From the NCBI GenBank assembly GCA_003427395.1, contig BFEA01000005.1, forward strand, positions 2,165,646 to 2,193,348: a stretch of DNA of 27,703 nucleotides, written 5' to 3'. Below the pieces are notes generated by a model. The model made no database searches and had not been told where the DNA came from. It saw only the letters and a program-made list of their open reading frames with translations. Positions 17,016 through 26,968 of this stretch are shown piece after piece (the first letter of the stretch is position 1; each line of letters begins with the position of its first letter). The DNA comes from Chara braunii. Taxonomy: Eukaryota > Streptophyta > Charophyceae > Charales > Characeae. Both the position numbers and the translations under genes were made by a program.

Positions 17016-17017
<2 letters not shown>
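16405..17017. other. Region without recognised genes
   Basis: Only short unrecognised frames. It holds a two-unit 62-bp tandem repeat (16820-16940). Confidence 0.6.
16820..16940. repeat. 62-bp tandem repeat, two diverged units
   Basis: Units start at 16820 and 16882 with CTGGAATTGA and share TCAA, CATTCTC, GTTTTA-ACGGT and GCGGGCA blocks; roughly 80 percent identical by eye. Confidence 0.85.
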
Positions 17018-17095
<78 letters not shown>

Positions 17096-17096
17096 N

Positions 17097-17172
<76 letters not shown>

Positions 17173-17189
17173 TGTGTGTGTGGGTGTGT
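17018..17189. repeat. (CT)n then (TG)n compound microsatellite
   Basis: About 120 bases of CT (17018-17137) run into about 50 bases of TG with two interruptions, then a short GATC run. One undetermined base sits at 17096, so the tract length is uncertain in the assembly. Confidence 0.97.
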
Positions 17190-17700
17190 CGATCGATCGA
17201 GAGAGATGCAGAGGGAGAGAGGGAGAGACAGAGGAAAGAGAGAATTCTGCGGGAGCAATATTTTGAACGACGTATATTGTGTGCAAATCTTCTTTCTTTT
17301 TTAAATCACAAGATGCGAGCATCAATTCTCCATTTGATTCCGACGCAGAGCTGATGAGCACTTGGTGTTGGCGTCAACAACGCCTTCACGCGCGAAATAA
17401 GAAAGAGGATAGATGCAACGGCGGTCTGGCAGTATCCCCACCAGTGGGATGGAAATCGAATTGAAAAAGAAAAAAAAAAAACGGATATGGTAGCAATAGA
17501 GTGAAGGGGGGACCAATTAGCATACAGCAGACGCGAAGAGACGACAGCATAGAAGCACACAAAGAAAAACAAAAAAAAAAAGGTACATGGTAGAGAAGAA
17601 GCGCTCAAAGGATGTAGCAATACCAAACAGTTGATATTTTGTCATCAGCTTTTTTGTCACTTTTGTTCTTAAACATTTAGATCATCTAGGGAGGGACTTG
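17190..17700. other. Region without recognised genes
   Basis: Mixed sequence with A-runs near 17465 and 17570. No frame of interest. Confidence 0.6.
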
Positions 17701-18166
17701 GAGTTAGGACGCGCGTGCCTCCATAAACAGAAGATAGTGGCCCGAAGATAACTATCCCATTGGGATCTATCTGCCCCGTCCCACTCACCATCTCTTCCTC
17801 CCTCACTCTTCCCGTTCTCTTGCCATTCGTCCCTCTCTCTTTCTCCAGGGGGTGCATCCGGTCATTAACGACAGTCAAATGCCCTCTCTCATGCCACCCC
17901 CCCTTTCTCTCTCGCGCGCGTGCGCCCGCTCTCTCGCTTTTCCCTTTCTTCCCTTTCCATTGCCTCCCTTCCTCCTCGATTCCATCTTTCAATTCGTGCC
18001 CTTGATGGCCCCTCCCGATCTCTCCGACCCCCAATCCGATTTTCCCCATTGTCTTCTCTCCTTGTCCTGTCTGTATCGCCTCTGTCATCCCGTCTTTCTG
18101 CACACCTTTCTCTTCCAGCTCCTACTCCTCCAATACTCGATTTGGCCCCTGCGGATCTGGTACGTC

Positions 18167-18258
<92 letters not shown>

Positions 18259-19010
18259 CCCTGTATATCCACATTTACCCGATCTCTCTTTCATGATTCA
18301 GGCCCTTCGTCATTAGCCTGCTCTCGCTTTCCTTGCAAACTGGTCCCCTCCGTCCGCGCCGAGTCCCTCTTCCTGCCTTCCAATCTCTTCTTCCCCGCCT
18401 TGTCGGGATCCCAATCCACGCCTGTATTCCTTACCGTGTTGCCTTGGCGTTCTTCCCCCTGCACTTCATCGGTTCCTACATTTTCACCCTGATTGGCTGA
18501 CATCCCACCCTTCTCCTCCTCTCGATCGCACGTCGCCCCTGATCGCCCCCGCCCCTCCGAATCCGCGCTGCATACCCCTTCTTCAAAAATTGGGTCCCTG
18601 ACCTACATCCTCCTCCCATTCACTTTAGGGACCCTTCTCGACGTCTCCGTCCTCCACAACCTCCTTAGCGCCGGCGAACTTACGTTGCACGCTTCACCCT
18701 ATCCCCGTGACTCCTCTGTCGCCGCATCCCACCCTGACCGACCGAATCCCGACCCTCTCATCCTCCTGATCCCGCAACCTCTCCCCTTCCTTTTCGTACT
18801 TTTCGTGCTACGCCAGCCCCTCAAGATTTCGATGGCGACTTCTCCTCCCTGCCTGACCAGGTACCTTACCTCCCCCGAGCGTTCCTTCTCCCCCTGCCTC
18901 TCCGCTTTCAGGCATTATCCCCGCCTACCATGCACAAATCATGTCCCACTTCCGACACCGTACCCCCACAAAAAATGTAACTGCAGCCCTAAAACAATGG
19001 ACTGATAGAT
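17701..19010. other. Pyrimidine-rich region, unassigned
   Basis: The plus strand is strongly C/T-rich apart from and around a TC microsatellite. Overlapping long frames exist on both strands; none resembles a family I know, and composition alone can keep such frames open. Some sequences look like splice sites: CTCTTCCAG at about 18111-18119, CTG|GTACGT near 18160, ATGATTCAG before 18301, CAG|GTACCT near 18859 and CGCTTTCAG near 18910. These could mark exons of a host gene, but polypyrimidine-AG occurs often by chance in such DNA. Confidence 0.35.
18173..18256. repeat. (TC)n microsatellite
   Basis: Uninterrupted TC for about 84 bases inside pyrimidine-rich DNA. Confidence 0.98.
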
Positions 19011-19057
19011 GAGATGAAGGAGGGAAGGAGGACTGTAGGGCGAGAGAGAAGGAGAGG

Positions 19058-19181
19058 GTGCACTTCGCCGCGCCCGGCGAACCCACCTGTTTCGTTTTTG
19101 GACCCATTTCTGCACTACACTCTCCACTCTTCACGCACAACACCGCTGAGAGCGAGGGAGGGCCGGGGGGAGAAGGAAGGA

Positions 19182-19238
<57 letters not shown>

Positions 19239-19815
19239 NAACCTCTGCCACGGTGCACGAACTCACCCATTGCCTTTTCGGGCCGAATGTCAATGGAACT
19301 CTCCACGTCTTCATCCGCGACGAGAGACTGCACTTCCGCACGGCCGCCCTGGGCCTCTCAGCAGAGCACACGATAGGACAAAATATCCTGAACTCGAACT
19401 CGTTTGGCGTTCACACCGCTGCAAGGCACGAGACAGAGTTCGCCATGTCTGTTGCGCGAGCTGTCAGAGCTACTGGTAGTTCACGAGGGCATTCGTGTGG
19501 ACACATCTGAAGAAGGCCTGGAGCGGGTGTCTTTTCATCTCGTTGCATTCGAAAGCGGGTGTGCATTTCATCGGGTTGCATGCATCTGGATTCGAACGCA
19601 GACTCATCGGTGTACCAACAGAGCCAGGCCCGAGCTCTCGCAAGTCAGGGGCCGGTTGGTCGTTCCTAGGGCCTCGCTACACCACTCTCGAAACCGTGCT
19701 ATTCGAGAGGTTGTGCATTGCCACACAGCCACTAGGAACAGATTTTCGGTTTGGAGAGAGCCTCTCTAAGGGCCTCGCCCACCAGTACCTCGCTCAGCTA
19801 TCGAGTCCGAGCCTC
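19058..19815 (+). pseudogene. Unrecognised frameshifted coding remnant
   Basis: Three overlapping frames are protein-like in succession. 19243-19455 encodes TVHELTHCLFGPNVNGTLHV and HTIGQNILNSNSFGVHTAA; 19455-19565 in a second frame encodes ELSELLVVHEGIRVDTSEEG and VSFHLVAFESG; 19560-19812 in a third encodes GLHASGFERRLIGVPTEPGP and ETVLFERLCIATQPLGTDF. The composition is balanced and the pieces abut, so they look like one protein of about 190 residues broken by two frameshifts. The first frame also stays open upstream through the GA tract to about 19058 (FAAPGEPTCFVFGPIS). I do not recognise the family. Host gene fragment, viral relic or a retroelement part are all possible. Confidence 0.45.
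19184..19238. repeat. (GA)n microsatellite
   Basis: About 55 bases of GA, ending in one undetermined base at 19239. It lies at the left edge of the coding remnant. Confidence 0.97.
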
Positions 19816-19824
19816 CCGCCACCG

Positions 19825-20307
19825 GGGACCAAGTCCCACTTGCAGCGGTTTAGTTCCCGTAGCCAGTACTGCACGACACTGTGTGACTTCGTGTGGCAAT
19901 GTGCGGCTGGTTGACAAACGACGGGTTAAATCGCGAAAAATAACAGGATTTGAACGTGCTGAATGACAAAAGGCCGGTCAGTCTGGTAACCAAGGGTATG
20001 GCAGCGGCATTGTCGGGAAAAACTTTTAGTTTCTGTGGAAATACAAGAAGATGGACGGTCCCCACTTCTAGCCCGACTGGGGTCAGGCTACGGACGAGGA
20101 CCGTTCCCTGCGAGTGAAAGAGCTCATTCCGACTATAGCAGCCAATGGGAAACCCCTACATAGCAACATTCAATCCATTCCGTTCGAAGAAAAACATAAC
20201 CGACCATGCGCCCTACGATCAATGTGAATCAGCGGTCAGGAAGCGTGTCGCACAAAACACAGGGTCCCGAACTGAGGACTAAACCGCTGCAAGTGGGACT
20301 TGGTCCC
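19825..20307. mobile_element. MITE-like element with exact 30-bp terminal inverted repeats
   Basis: 19825-19854 and 20278-20307 are perfect reverse complements, starting GGGACCAAGTCCC and ending GCGGTTTAGT. The first 13 bases are themselves a hairpin (GGGAC-CAA-GTCCC). The pairing extends outward as ACC(G) with one extra G on the left. The 483-bp span has no transposase reading. No clear target duplication is visible; an imperfect similarity between the outer flanks (CCGAGCCT...ACCGGG at 19807 and 20324) may be what remains of one. A foldback or MITE-type DNA element is the best guess. Confidence 0.5.
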
Positions 20308-20371
20308 GGTAAGCAGAGCCTTGCCGAGCCTAGAGCTACCGGGAGCGGGCTTTGTTTCATTTTTTGAAAAC

Positions 20372-20758
20372 CAAAACACAACAAAAAAAAAACACAAAAG
20401 CAAAACAAAAAAACAGAAAAGAAAACGAAAGAGCTTCAGAAAAGAAAAAAAGAAGGGACCGCGCCCGCCGGCGCTACGCTACGTAGCGCTCAGACCGCGC
20501 GGTTGCTACCCGTAACGGGAGGCTAGGTCGGCGGAAGCTGCTACCACCGTGATAGTGGAAACGTAGGTGAGGACGCCATTGCCATCGCCACGTCGATTGG
20601 ACGGCTATCTGAGCAAGCTCACTATAGCCGAGGCTACTCAGCGACCTACCGAGACGCCCTAGCCAGAGATACGTGCACCTATACAAGGAATACGAGTTAA
20701 CCAAGAACGAGATAGTTCAGAGAAAACTAAGTGACGGAAGTTTTATCATCCGGTGCAC
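20372..20758 (+). other. A-rich stretch and probable LINE 5' UTR
   Basis: 20372-20457 is A-rich (AC and AG runs). From about 20458 the sequence becomes GC-rich with the palindrome CGCTACGTAGCG and continues without ORFs to the LINE ORF1 start. The 5' end of the LINE is placed here by inference only; no target duplication could be matched. Confidence 0.4.
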
Positions 20759-22954
20759 ATGGCTGCTGAAGTTGTGATGGAGAGCAACCGCTCCCCCCCT
20801 GTGGGGCCGGAAGCTCAGACGGAAGGAGAAGACGATCGAATTAGAGAGTTGGCTAGGCTATGCTACGAAGACGGCATCCTGCCCTCTGGCGTGGATCCAA
20901 GGGAGATGAGAGTAGAGGGACGAGAGGTCTTTTTAAAGTCAACCCTAGAATTGACCAAACCAAGATAGCTTGGCTGAAGGAACACACGGTAACGGTGATT
21001 TTTCGGGAGGCCGCTCGTTTTCTCCCCAAAAAGGTGAAAGACGATGTAATCCGTGCGTATGAAGATGAACGAGTCCAGGACGGTAGCTTTGAATCCTCCA
21101 CGTTCAAATGTGGTCGGATCAAGGTAGAGAGTCTGAATGTTGTGTCGTACGTCGCCAAAAGTAGTGCTCTGCCACTATGGTTGGTTGACAGAGGCACAGA
21201 TAACATTACGTTAGGATCCACCCGTTATGTACTGGAATTCAAGCCGTGGCTTACCAAAGCCCAACTTCGAGAGCAGAGAAGAGTGGATGACGAGGCTGTC
21301 TTTTGGGTCATTGCTGTTCAAGTCCCATTAGATGCAATGTTCTATCTGGAAGCTCACATCAGGAGAGCCATTGAACCAGTTATCTTCACACATCCATCGG
21401 GGCCGGATCGCCTAAAGCCAACGCTAATCAACCTCAAGTTCGATATCGCTCCTGAAGCACGTAACAATATGAAAGACAAGATTTGGGTCGAGACATGGGA
21501 AGGGGACTCTCTCGAAGTAAGATTGGCGTCATCATCAACTCCAAGATGCCGCAGATGCAAGGCCTTTTTCCACACAGAAGCAGAGTGTCGAAGAACAGGG
21601 AGGCAACAACAACCGAACTCGAGTGCAACATCGCAACAAGGAGGCAATCAAGGTCAACCAATTGGATCGACTTACTCTGGTCCACTAGGGGCGGGAGTTC
21701 AAACATCCCCCAGTGTCTCAAGAGTCGGACATCAATCACCTGGGCCACAACAGTGGGTCAAACCGCCGTATGTCAATCCGACATTTCAGGCAGGGTTACA
21801 AGGCCAGAGCTACGGCAACATTCCGATGCAACCTCAATATCCATATGGCCAGAACGGAGGCTCGACGTTTGTACCATGGCCGCATCCAGGCATTGGAATG
21901 CAAAGTGGCTATCCCGGGGGGGGGGGATTTCCACCTCCTCCGGTATACCGAGGAGTGAGTATCGCACAAGCGGCAACAGGTGGGATAGGTCAACCTGGAA
22001 TACCAAGGGGACCATCTCCAAGAGGCAACCAAGGAAATCAAGGAGCAAGCCAAGGAGCGATCGGAGTAACGATAGTTGGAGTGGGCAACGGTCAACAAGG
22101 TGAACCGCAGGCTCAGGGGTGGAGCACTCCCCCCCCTGGGGAAGGATCACAAGAAGATGTTCGGACACGAAGTACCACGGGAGGCAAGCAACGTCGCCTG
22201 AGCTTCGATGATGGGAACCCCTCCACCCCGTTGAGGGTGAGAGGTGAACGATCAGAAGCATCGGTAGCATCATCAGCAAACTCGGAAGTCCAGATAAGGG
22301 AGGTGGGTACACCAGGTAGCAAAACAACAAGAAGAAGAACCTCAGTCGCATTGGGCTGAGGGCAATTAGAGAACCTAGAGGTGAGACTCCTTCCCATATT
22401 ATGCGCAGCTGTTAGAAACTCCTTCTGGATTATTGCATGGTCAGCATCAGATGGAAATACGAGTCTAATCTCAATTCCATCCCCTGACCTTCCCATGCCT
22501 TCGGTACTCACAAACTCTATTCGTTTGGTGATTAGGGATAAATTCACCTTCCGACTAATCCTTGATCTTTTGATGCCACGTTTTCTGATGGATCATCCAG
22601 TAGTGGGAGGTAAGAAACTGAAATTCTTCATCCCCCCTTGCCGATGTCCGATTCGTACCAGGCCAACTAGAAATTCTTGAAGCGGAAGGCCTTCGGCTGG
22701 TGCCTCTCTCTTGGCTCATCGAGCCGAAGAGGCAAGAACTGCGCCGCTTGAGAATTGACCCTGGTCTCTCAGCCGAATTCCTGTCGGAACTGGACGGGAA
22801 ACTCGTCTGGGAGAAAAAGTTGATGTCTCAATTTATGAGAAAATCCCTTACGGGACCGTGGCTGGTGGCGGGTAACCATCAAATGCCGAACGACTCACCT
22901 TCACGTTCAGATGCCTCAGTCCAATTAAGGGGCAACAATTCCACGAATGAGTAA
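20759..22954 (+). pseudogene. LINE ORF1 protein (DUF4283-like, CCHC zinc knuckle)
   Basis: ATG 20759 starts MAAEVVMESNRSPPVG. A single missing T in a run at 20931-20935 shifts the frame; the new frame stays open to 22678 except for one TGA (22357-22359). FKVNPRIDQTKIAWLKEHTV through YVLEFKPWLTKAQLREQRR and VFWVIAVQVPLDAMFYLE resemble the DUF4283 RNA-binding region of plant LINEs. CRRCKAFFHTEAEC at 21547-21588 is an exact CX2CX4HX4C knuckle. A Gln/Gly/Pro-rich low-complexity stretch follows (about 21600-22130). A slip at the C6 run 22632-22637 restores a third frame that ends RGNNSTNE-TAA at 22952-22954. The restored length would be about 730 residues. It binds LINE RNA in the RNP. Confidence 0.85.
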
Positions 22955-23690
22955 GCTTAGGCTTGCCACCTGGAATGTTCGATGCCTGGGAGATAGCGCA
23001 GGAAAATTCAAATGCGATCGCCTTAAAGCTTGGATCCACGAGAACAAGATACAGATATCGTGCTTGCAAGAAACAAAGTTAAGTGAAGAGAAGATCAATG
23101 CACTCGGCTCATGGTGGGACGGTCCCCAACTTTGGTCCCCAGTAGTGGGTTCCAAAGGAGGAGTGGCAATCCTCATACACAGAGGTCTTGATATGGAAAT
23201 AACAGACTATAATATTGACCTCTGGGGTCGTTGGTCGTGGATCAAAATCTTTATAGGGGATGAATCATGGTTGATTGCTACTATTTATACCTCTGTTAAT
23301 CAATCTGAACGGGCAGTCTTTTTCCGTGAGTTGTTGTATATTCTGCCGGATGCAGATACCGTGATACTAGCGGGAGATTGGAATTCATCTCTGAACATCT
23401 CCTTGTCCAACCCGACTGTACAAACAGAAGTGGATAAACTGGCGCTGACTAACCTGATTGACGAATGTTGCCTCATCGATCCATTTCGTCTTACGCATCT
23501 TGATGAAGCTGGATTCACCTGATGTTCACATTGCAGAAGTCTTAGAGATGTGGGAGTGATTCGCTGACGATTAGATTATTTCCTTATTTCGAATACAACT
23601 TGGGAGGTAATTGATCAGATTGGGGAAAAGTTTCACCCCATGTCTGACCATAAGCCAGTCTGTTTGAGCTTGCATACTCATGGGCCAGCA
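22947..23690 (+). pseudogene. LINE ORF2, AP endonuclease domain
   Basis: ATG 22947 begins MSKLRLATWNVRCLG, the usual start of plant LINE endonucleases (Asn in TWNVR). Further motifs: SCLQETKL (catalytic Glu), IYTSVN, LAGDWNSSLN (Asp and Asn), RLDYFLIS and MSDHKPV (catalytic Asp-His). All catalytic residues are present. Stops at 23520-23522 (TGA in GFT-stop-CS) and 23565-23567 (TGA in VIR-stop-RLDYF) break it. This domain nicks the target DNA to start target-primed reverse transcription. The start codon overlaps the ORF1 stop (ATGAGTAA). Confidence 0.93.
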
Positions 23691-25216
23691 AGAGGCAACG
23701 GTCTCTTCCGGTTTAATACACAAAACCTGGAGGACCCAGGCCTAGTTGCTTGGATGAAACAATTTTGGTCCGATTGGCATAAAACCAAACAACGCTACCC
23801 CTCCATTGGAGAATAGTGGGACGTGGGAACAAATTTGTTCTCAAACCTGCTGAACGTCTTCTCGAGGATAATGTCGAATGACAGAAAGAAATTTGAGCAA
23901 AATTTGATCAAGCAGATCAAATACGTGGAAGACCGAATGCAGGAACACCCGATTTTCGCAGTAGTGTGGGGAAAGAAGAGAGCGCAATTGATAACTGAAT
24001 GAGATGAACACCAACAGAAGAATTATGAGCGATGGGCGGACCGACTACGGATCAAAGGAATATCTGTGTATGATCCGATGACGAAAGAGTCTTTTCAAAG
24101 ACTGCTTCCATCTCGTTCATCCCCCCCTATGAATGAACTTATGCACCTGTTCGATGTTGATGCTCCCAAAGCCAAGGAACTATCTGATCTGTGCAACTAT
24201 GCTTCTCTGTACTATAAGGACATCCTTACTTCACGGAACCAAGGGGCCGATGTCTCCCTAGACCTCCACAAGGATAACAATCATTGGGATGCCACTACTG
24301 TTCGTCTAACTATAACAGGGAGACTAGATCTCGATAGACCAATCACAGTTACGGAAGCACGAGTAGCACTAGAATCAATGGCAAAGGGAAAAGCGTCGGG
24401 CATCGATGACCTACCAACATAACTTTTTCTGTGTGTGTGGGACCACGTGGGCAATGACTTAGTAGAGATATATAATCAGATCTTAACAAGAGGTTCCCTG
24501 TCAGTGAACATGAGAAGAGGCATAATCTCAGTCCTTTTCAAAAAAGGACAACGTGCCGAAATAAGGAACTGGCGCCCCATCTCAGTTCTAAATGTGTCGT
24601 ACAAACTGCTAGCCAAGATATTGGCACGCAGACTCGGAAAATACCTTCCGGACCTCGTGGTACCAGACCAAGCTGCCTTCATCCATGGACGGTCCATTTT
24701 TGACAACATAGTGACAACAATCGAAACTCTCGAGATTGTCCAAAATGAGAACTGTAATATGGCGATTCTCCTCCTTGATCTGGAAAAGGTGTACGACCGG
24801 GTAAACTGGTCGTATGTCCTCACAACGCTAAAATGGCTGAAGTTCGGTGATAATTTCATTTTGTGGGTCAAAGCATTGTACACACTGTCTCACATTCGGT
24901 GGTAATTTTTAACGACACCCTCTCACATAAATTTGTATTGACTCTTTCTTTGAGACAGGGGTGCCCTTTGGTCCCCCTACTATTTGCAGTTCAGTTTGAG
25001 GTTGTGCTGAACAACATTCAGGCCAATCCCCAGATTAAAGGAATGCCATGTGGACCCTCGGAGTATAAAGTCAAAGCTTTGGCGGACGATCTGTTCGCCG
25101 TGTCAGAGAATTCTGTGGTCTCCCTGAAGGCTCTGAAACATTGTCTAGATGAGTTATCCGAACTGTCGGAAGCTGCCATAAACTGACATAAGTCATTTTT
25201 TTTTCTACCAGAGAAT
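23691..25216 (+). pseudogene. LINE ORF2, reverse transcriptase domain
   Basis: After a linker with stops at 23814 (TAG), 24000 (TGA) and 24420 (TAA), the RT domain reads VLFKKGQRAEIRNWRPISVL, SYKLLAKILARRL, DQAAFIHGRSIFDNI, AILLLDLEKVYDRVNW (motif A Asp intact), then after a frameshift near 24895 SLRQGCPLVPLLF and VKALADDLFAVSEN (ADD motif C; most relatives have FADD, here LADD). A TGA at 25184-25186 lies in AIN-stop-HKS. It copies LINE RNA at the nicked target. Catalytic Asp residues survive, but the frame does not. Confidence 0.92.
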
Positions 25217-25948
25217 TTCGTGATGGCTGTTCAGTGGGGAATGAAAAGAATAGTAAACGACGAATCTGAACGTTTTCTGGGAGTTCAGATCTCCTTGTCG
25301 GACTGTTCTGAGAATCAGGATAGTATCTTGATGCAGAAGGCTATGCACCGTTTAGTTACTTGGGGCAAGGCACCCCATTTGTCTTTATTTGGTAGAGCCA
25401 TGGTGCTCAATGGAGCCTTGTTCGCCCTATTATGGTTCGTAGGAACAGTTCGAGCGTTTGGATCTCACCTATACACCATCATCAAAAGGCGTGCTGCAAA
25501 GTTTCTTTGGAAACCATATCGAAAGTGGCTTGGGAAATGTTGTGCCTCCCAAGACAGGAAGGAGGCTTGGGACTGGTAGACCCTAAAAGACAAAATGATG
25601 CCATGTTGATTAAATGGATAGTAAGAGTCTGTACCGAGCTTCCGGTACCACATTGGGTAATGCTAGCGGAATAGATATTGGCAAAAAGATGGAACATGAC
25701 TCGAGAGCAAGATGTCTGGTGTGCATCTACATCCCGTCATATCAGAGGAGGCTGATAAAATCCCCCTTATGGGCTGCAGTACTTCGAGCACGGAAATAGC
25801 TATGTCCGAATGTCAGAGTGGAACCTACGACAAAAGCGGAGATATTGAACCAAACTCTGTTTGAGAATCCAATTCAGAGAATGGGACCTGGCTCAAAGCG
25901 GACACATCACCTGCAAGCTTTGGGAGAACGTGGATAGAAAAGGGAGTC
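25217..25948 (+). pseudogene. LINE ORF2, thumb and connector
   Basis: Continues the RT frame: VNDESERFLGVQISL, LVTWGKAPHLSLFGRAMVLN, then RRAAKFLWKPYRK. A frameshift near 25525 leads to WEMLCLPRQEGGLGLVDPKR and LIKWIVRV, the typical thumb/linker of plant LINE RTs (GGLGL). TAG at 25672-25674 and later stops follow; 25740-25930 reads in mixed frames with family-like pieces (SPLWAAVLRARK, EILNQTLFENPIQRMG). Confidence 0.85.
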
Positions 25949-26968
25949 GTGCAAATCCAAGACATATGGGATGAATATACAGGAACCTGGTGTCCAGTTG
26001 ATACCCTGAGGCAGAAGCTGCATAGACTGCAAAAGGTGGAAGAAAAACTGACCCTTGTGATCAATGCTATCCCAGAAGCCTCACTGAAGCACCAGCCTGG
26101 TGACAAAGTGTGGAAGCTCTGCGACATCATGCCAGATGGAAAACGAACGTTCCAAGAATGGTCGGTTATGGAACAGGGTTTGTCGCTGGAAACAACAGAA
26201 GTCAGTCAGCCCCCGATGGGACAAGAACTGATTAAAATAAGGGTGATGGAATCTCTGAAGACCGAACATGTGCAGGAACAGACAGTGTTCGACAGGGGCA
26301 AACCAGTGATCAAACTGAAAGTGGATCCCAAAATGTGGGAGTGGCGCGCTAAAGGTAAAAAGGGTAAAAACCTGAGCCTGACAGAATACCATCAGAGGAC
26401 GGGTTATGAATTGAGGCCGCCACTGAAGATTCCACAAGTAGTAGCTCGGTCCAGATGGGCACAACTGTTGGATGAGGATCCAGCTATTATTGACGAAGCA
26501 CTGTCAAAGTGTTGGGACCAGCTGAGACTTATTCCTTGTCAAAGACAAGCAGTCATATTGTGGCTACTGTCACTTGTCTCAACGCCGTCGACAGTATGGC
26601 TGGTAGAATATGGAGTTAAAGTGGAAATGACGTGCTCTAGATGCAGTTGGGCATTTGAATCGACTGTGCACCTTTGGTAAGATTGCCCCGCCTCAACGCG
26701 AATCTGACAATGGATAGCAAGAACATGGGATCAGATTACGAACACTGTGTTCCCTTGGGATAAGAAATGGGTAATGTTGGGGGGAGTACCGGACAACGTA
26801 AGCCTACAGAAAGGATGGGGATATGTTGCTCAGGTAATAAGAGCTATTGTCATAGCAGTAATATGGCAAGGAAGGAACACAAGAGTCTTTGAAGGACAGG
26901 AGGGGACAAACAAACAGGTAAGATCATCAATTGTCAGACAGTTGCGTCTATCCATTCTGACAGACTGA
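25949..26968 (+). pseudogene. LINE ORF2, C-terminal region with zf-RVT-like motif
   Basis: About 340 codons in one frame with TAA at 26678-26680 and TGA 26711-26713 inside, ending TGA 26966-26968. Reads VQIQDIWDEYTGTWCPVDT, then WAQLLDEDPAIIDEALSKCW, and near 26628 MTCSRCSWAFESTVHLW-stop-DCP, which matches the CxxC...H...C pattern of the reverse transcriptase zinc-binding domain found at the end of plant LINE ORF2. The tail AIVIAVIWQGRNTRVFEGQE (WxxRN block) is also typical. Confidence 0.85.

Noticed and set aside
16211-19376. Glu/Arg- and Ser/Leu-rich open frames through GA/TC tracts
   Set aside because: Frames stay open because of the dinucleotide repeat; they are not genes.
20470-20500. 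Palindrome CGCTACGTAGCG as a regulatory site
   Set aside because: A 12-bp palindrome in GC-rich LINE leader; nothing supports a function.
22113-22547. 144-codon minus-strand frame inside LINE ORF1 that looks protein-like
   Set aside because: I considered a local inversion, but the plus-strand frame of ORF1 is open through the same stretch except for one TGA and joins the C-terminal ORF1 reading, so the minus frame is a shadow.
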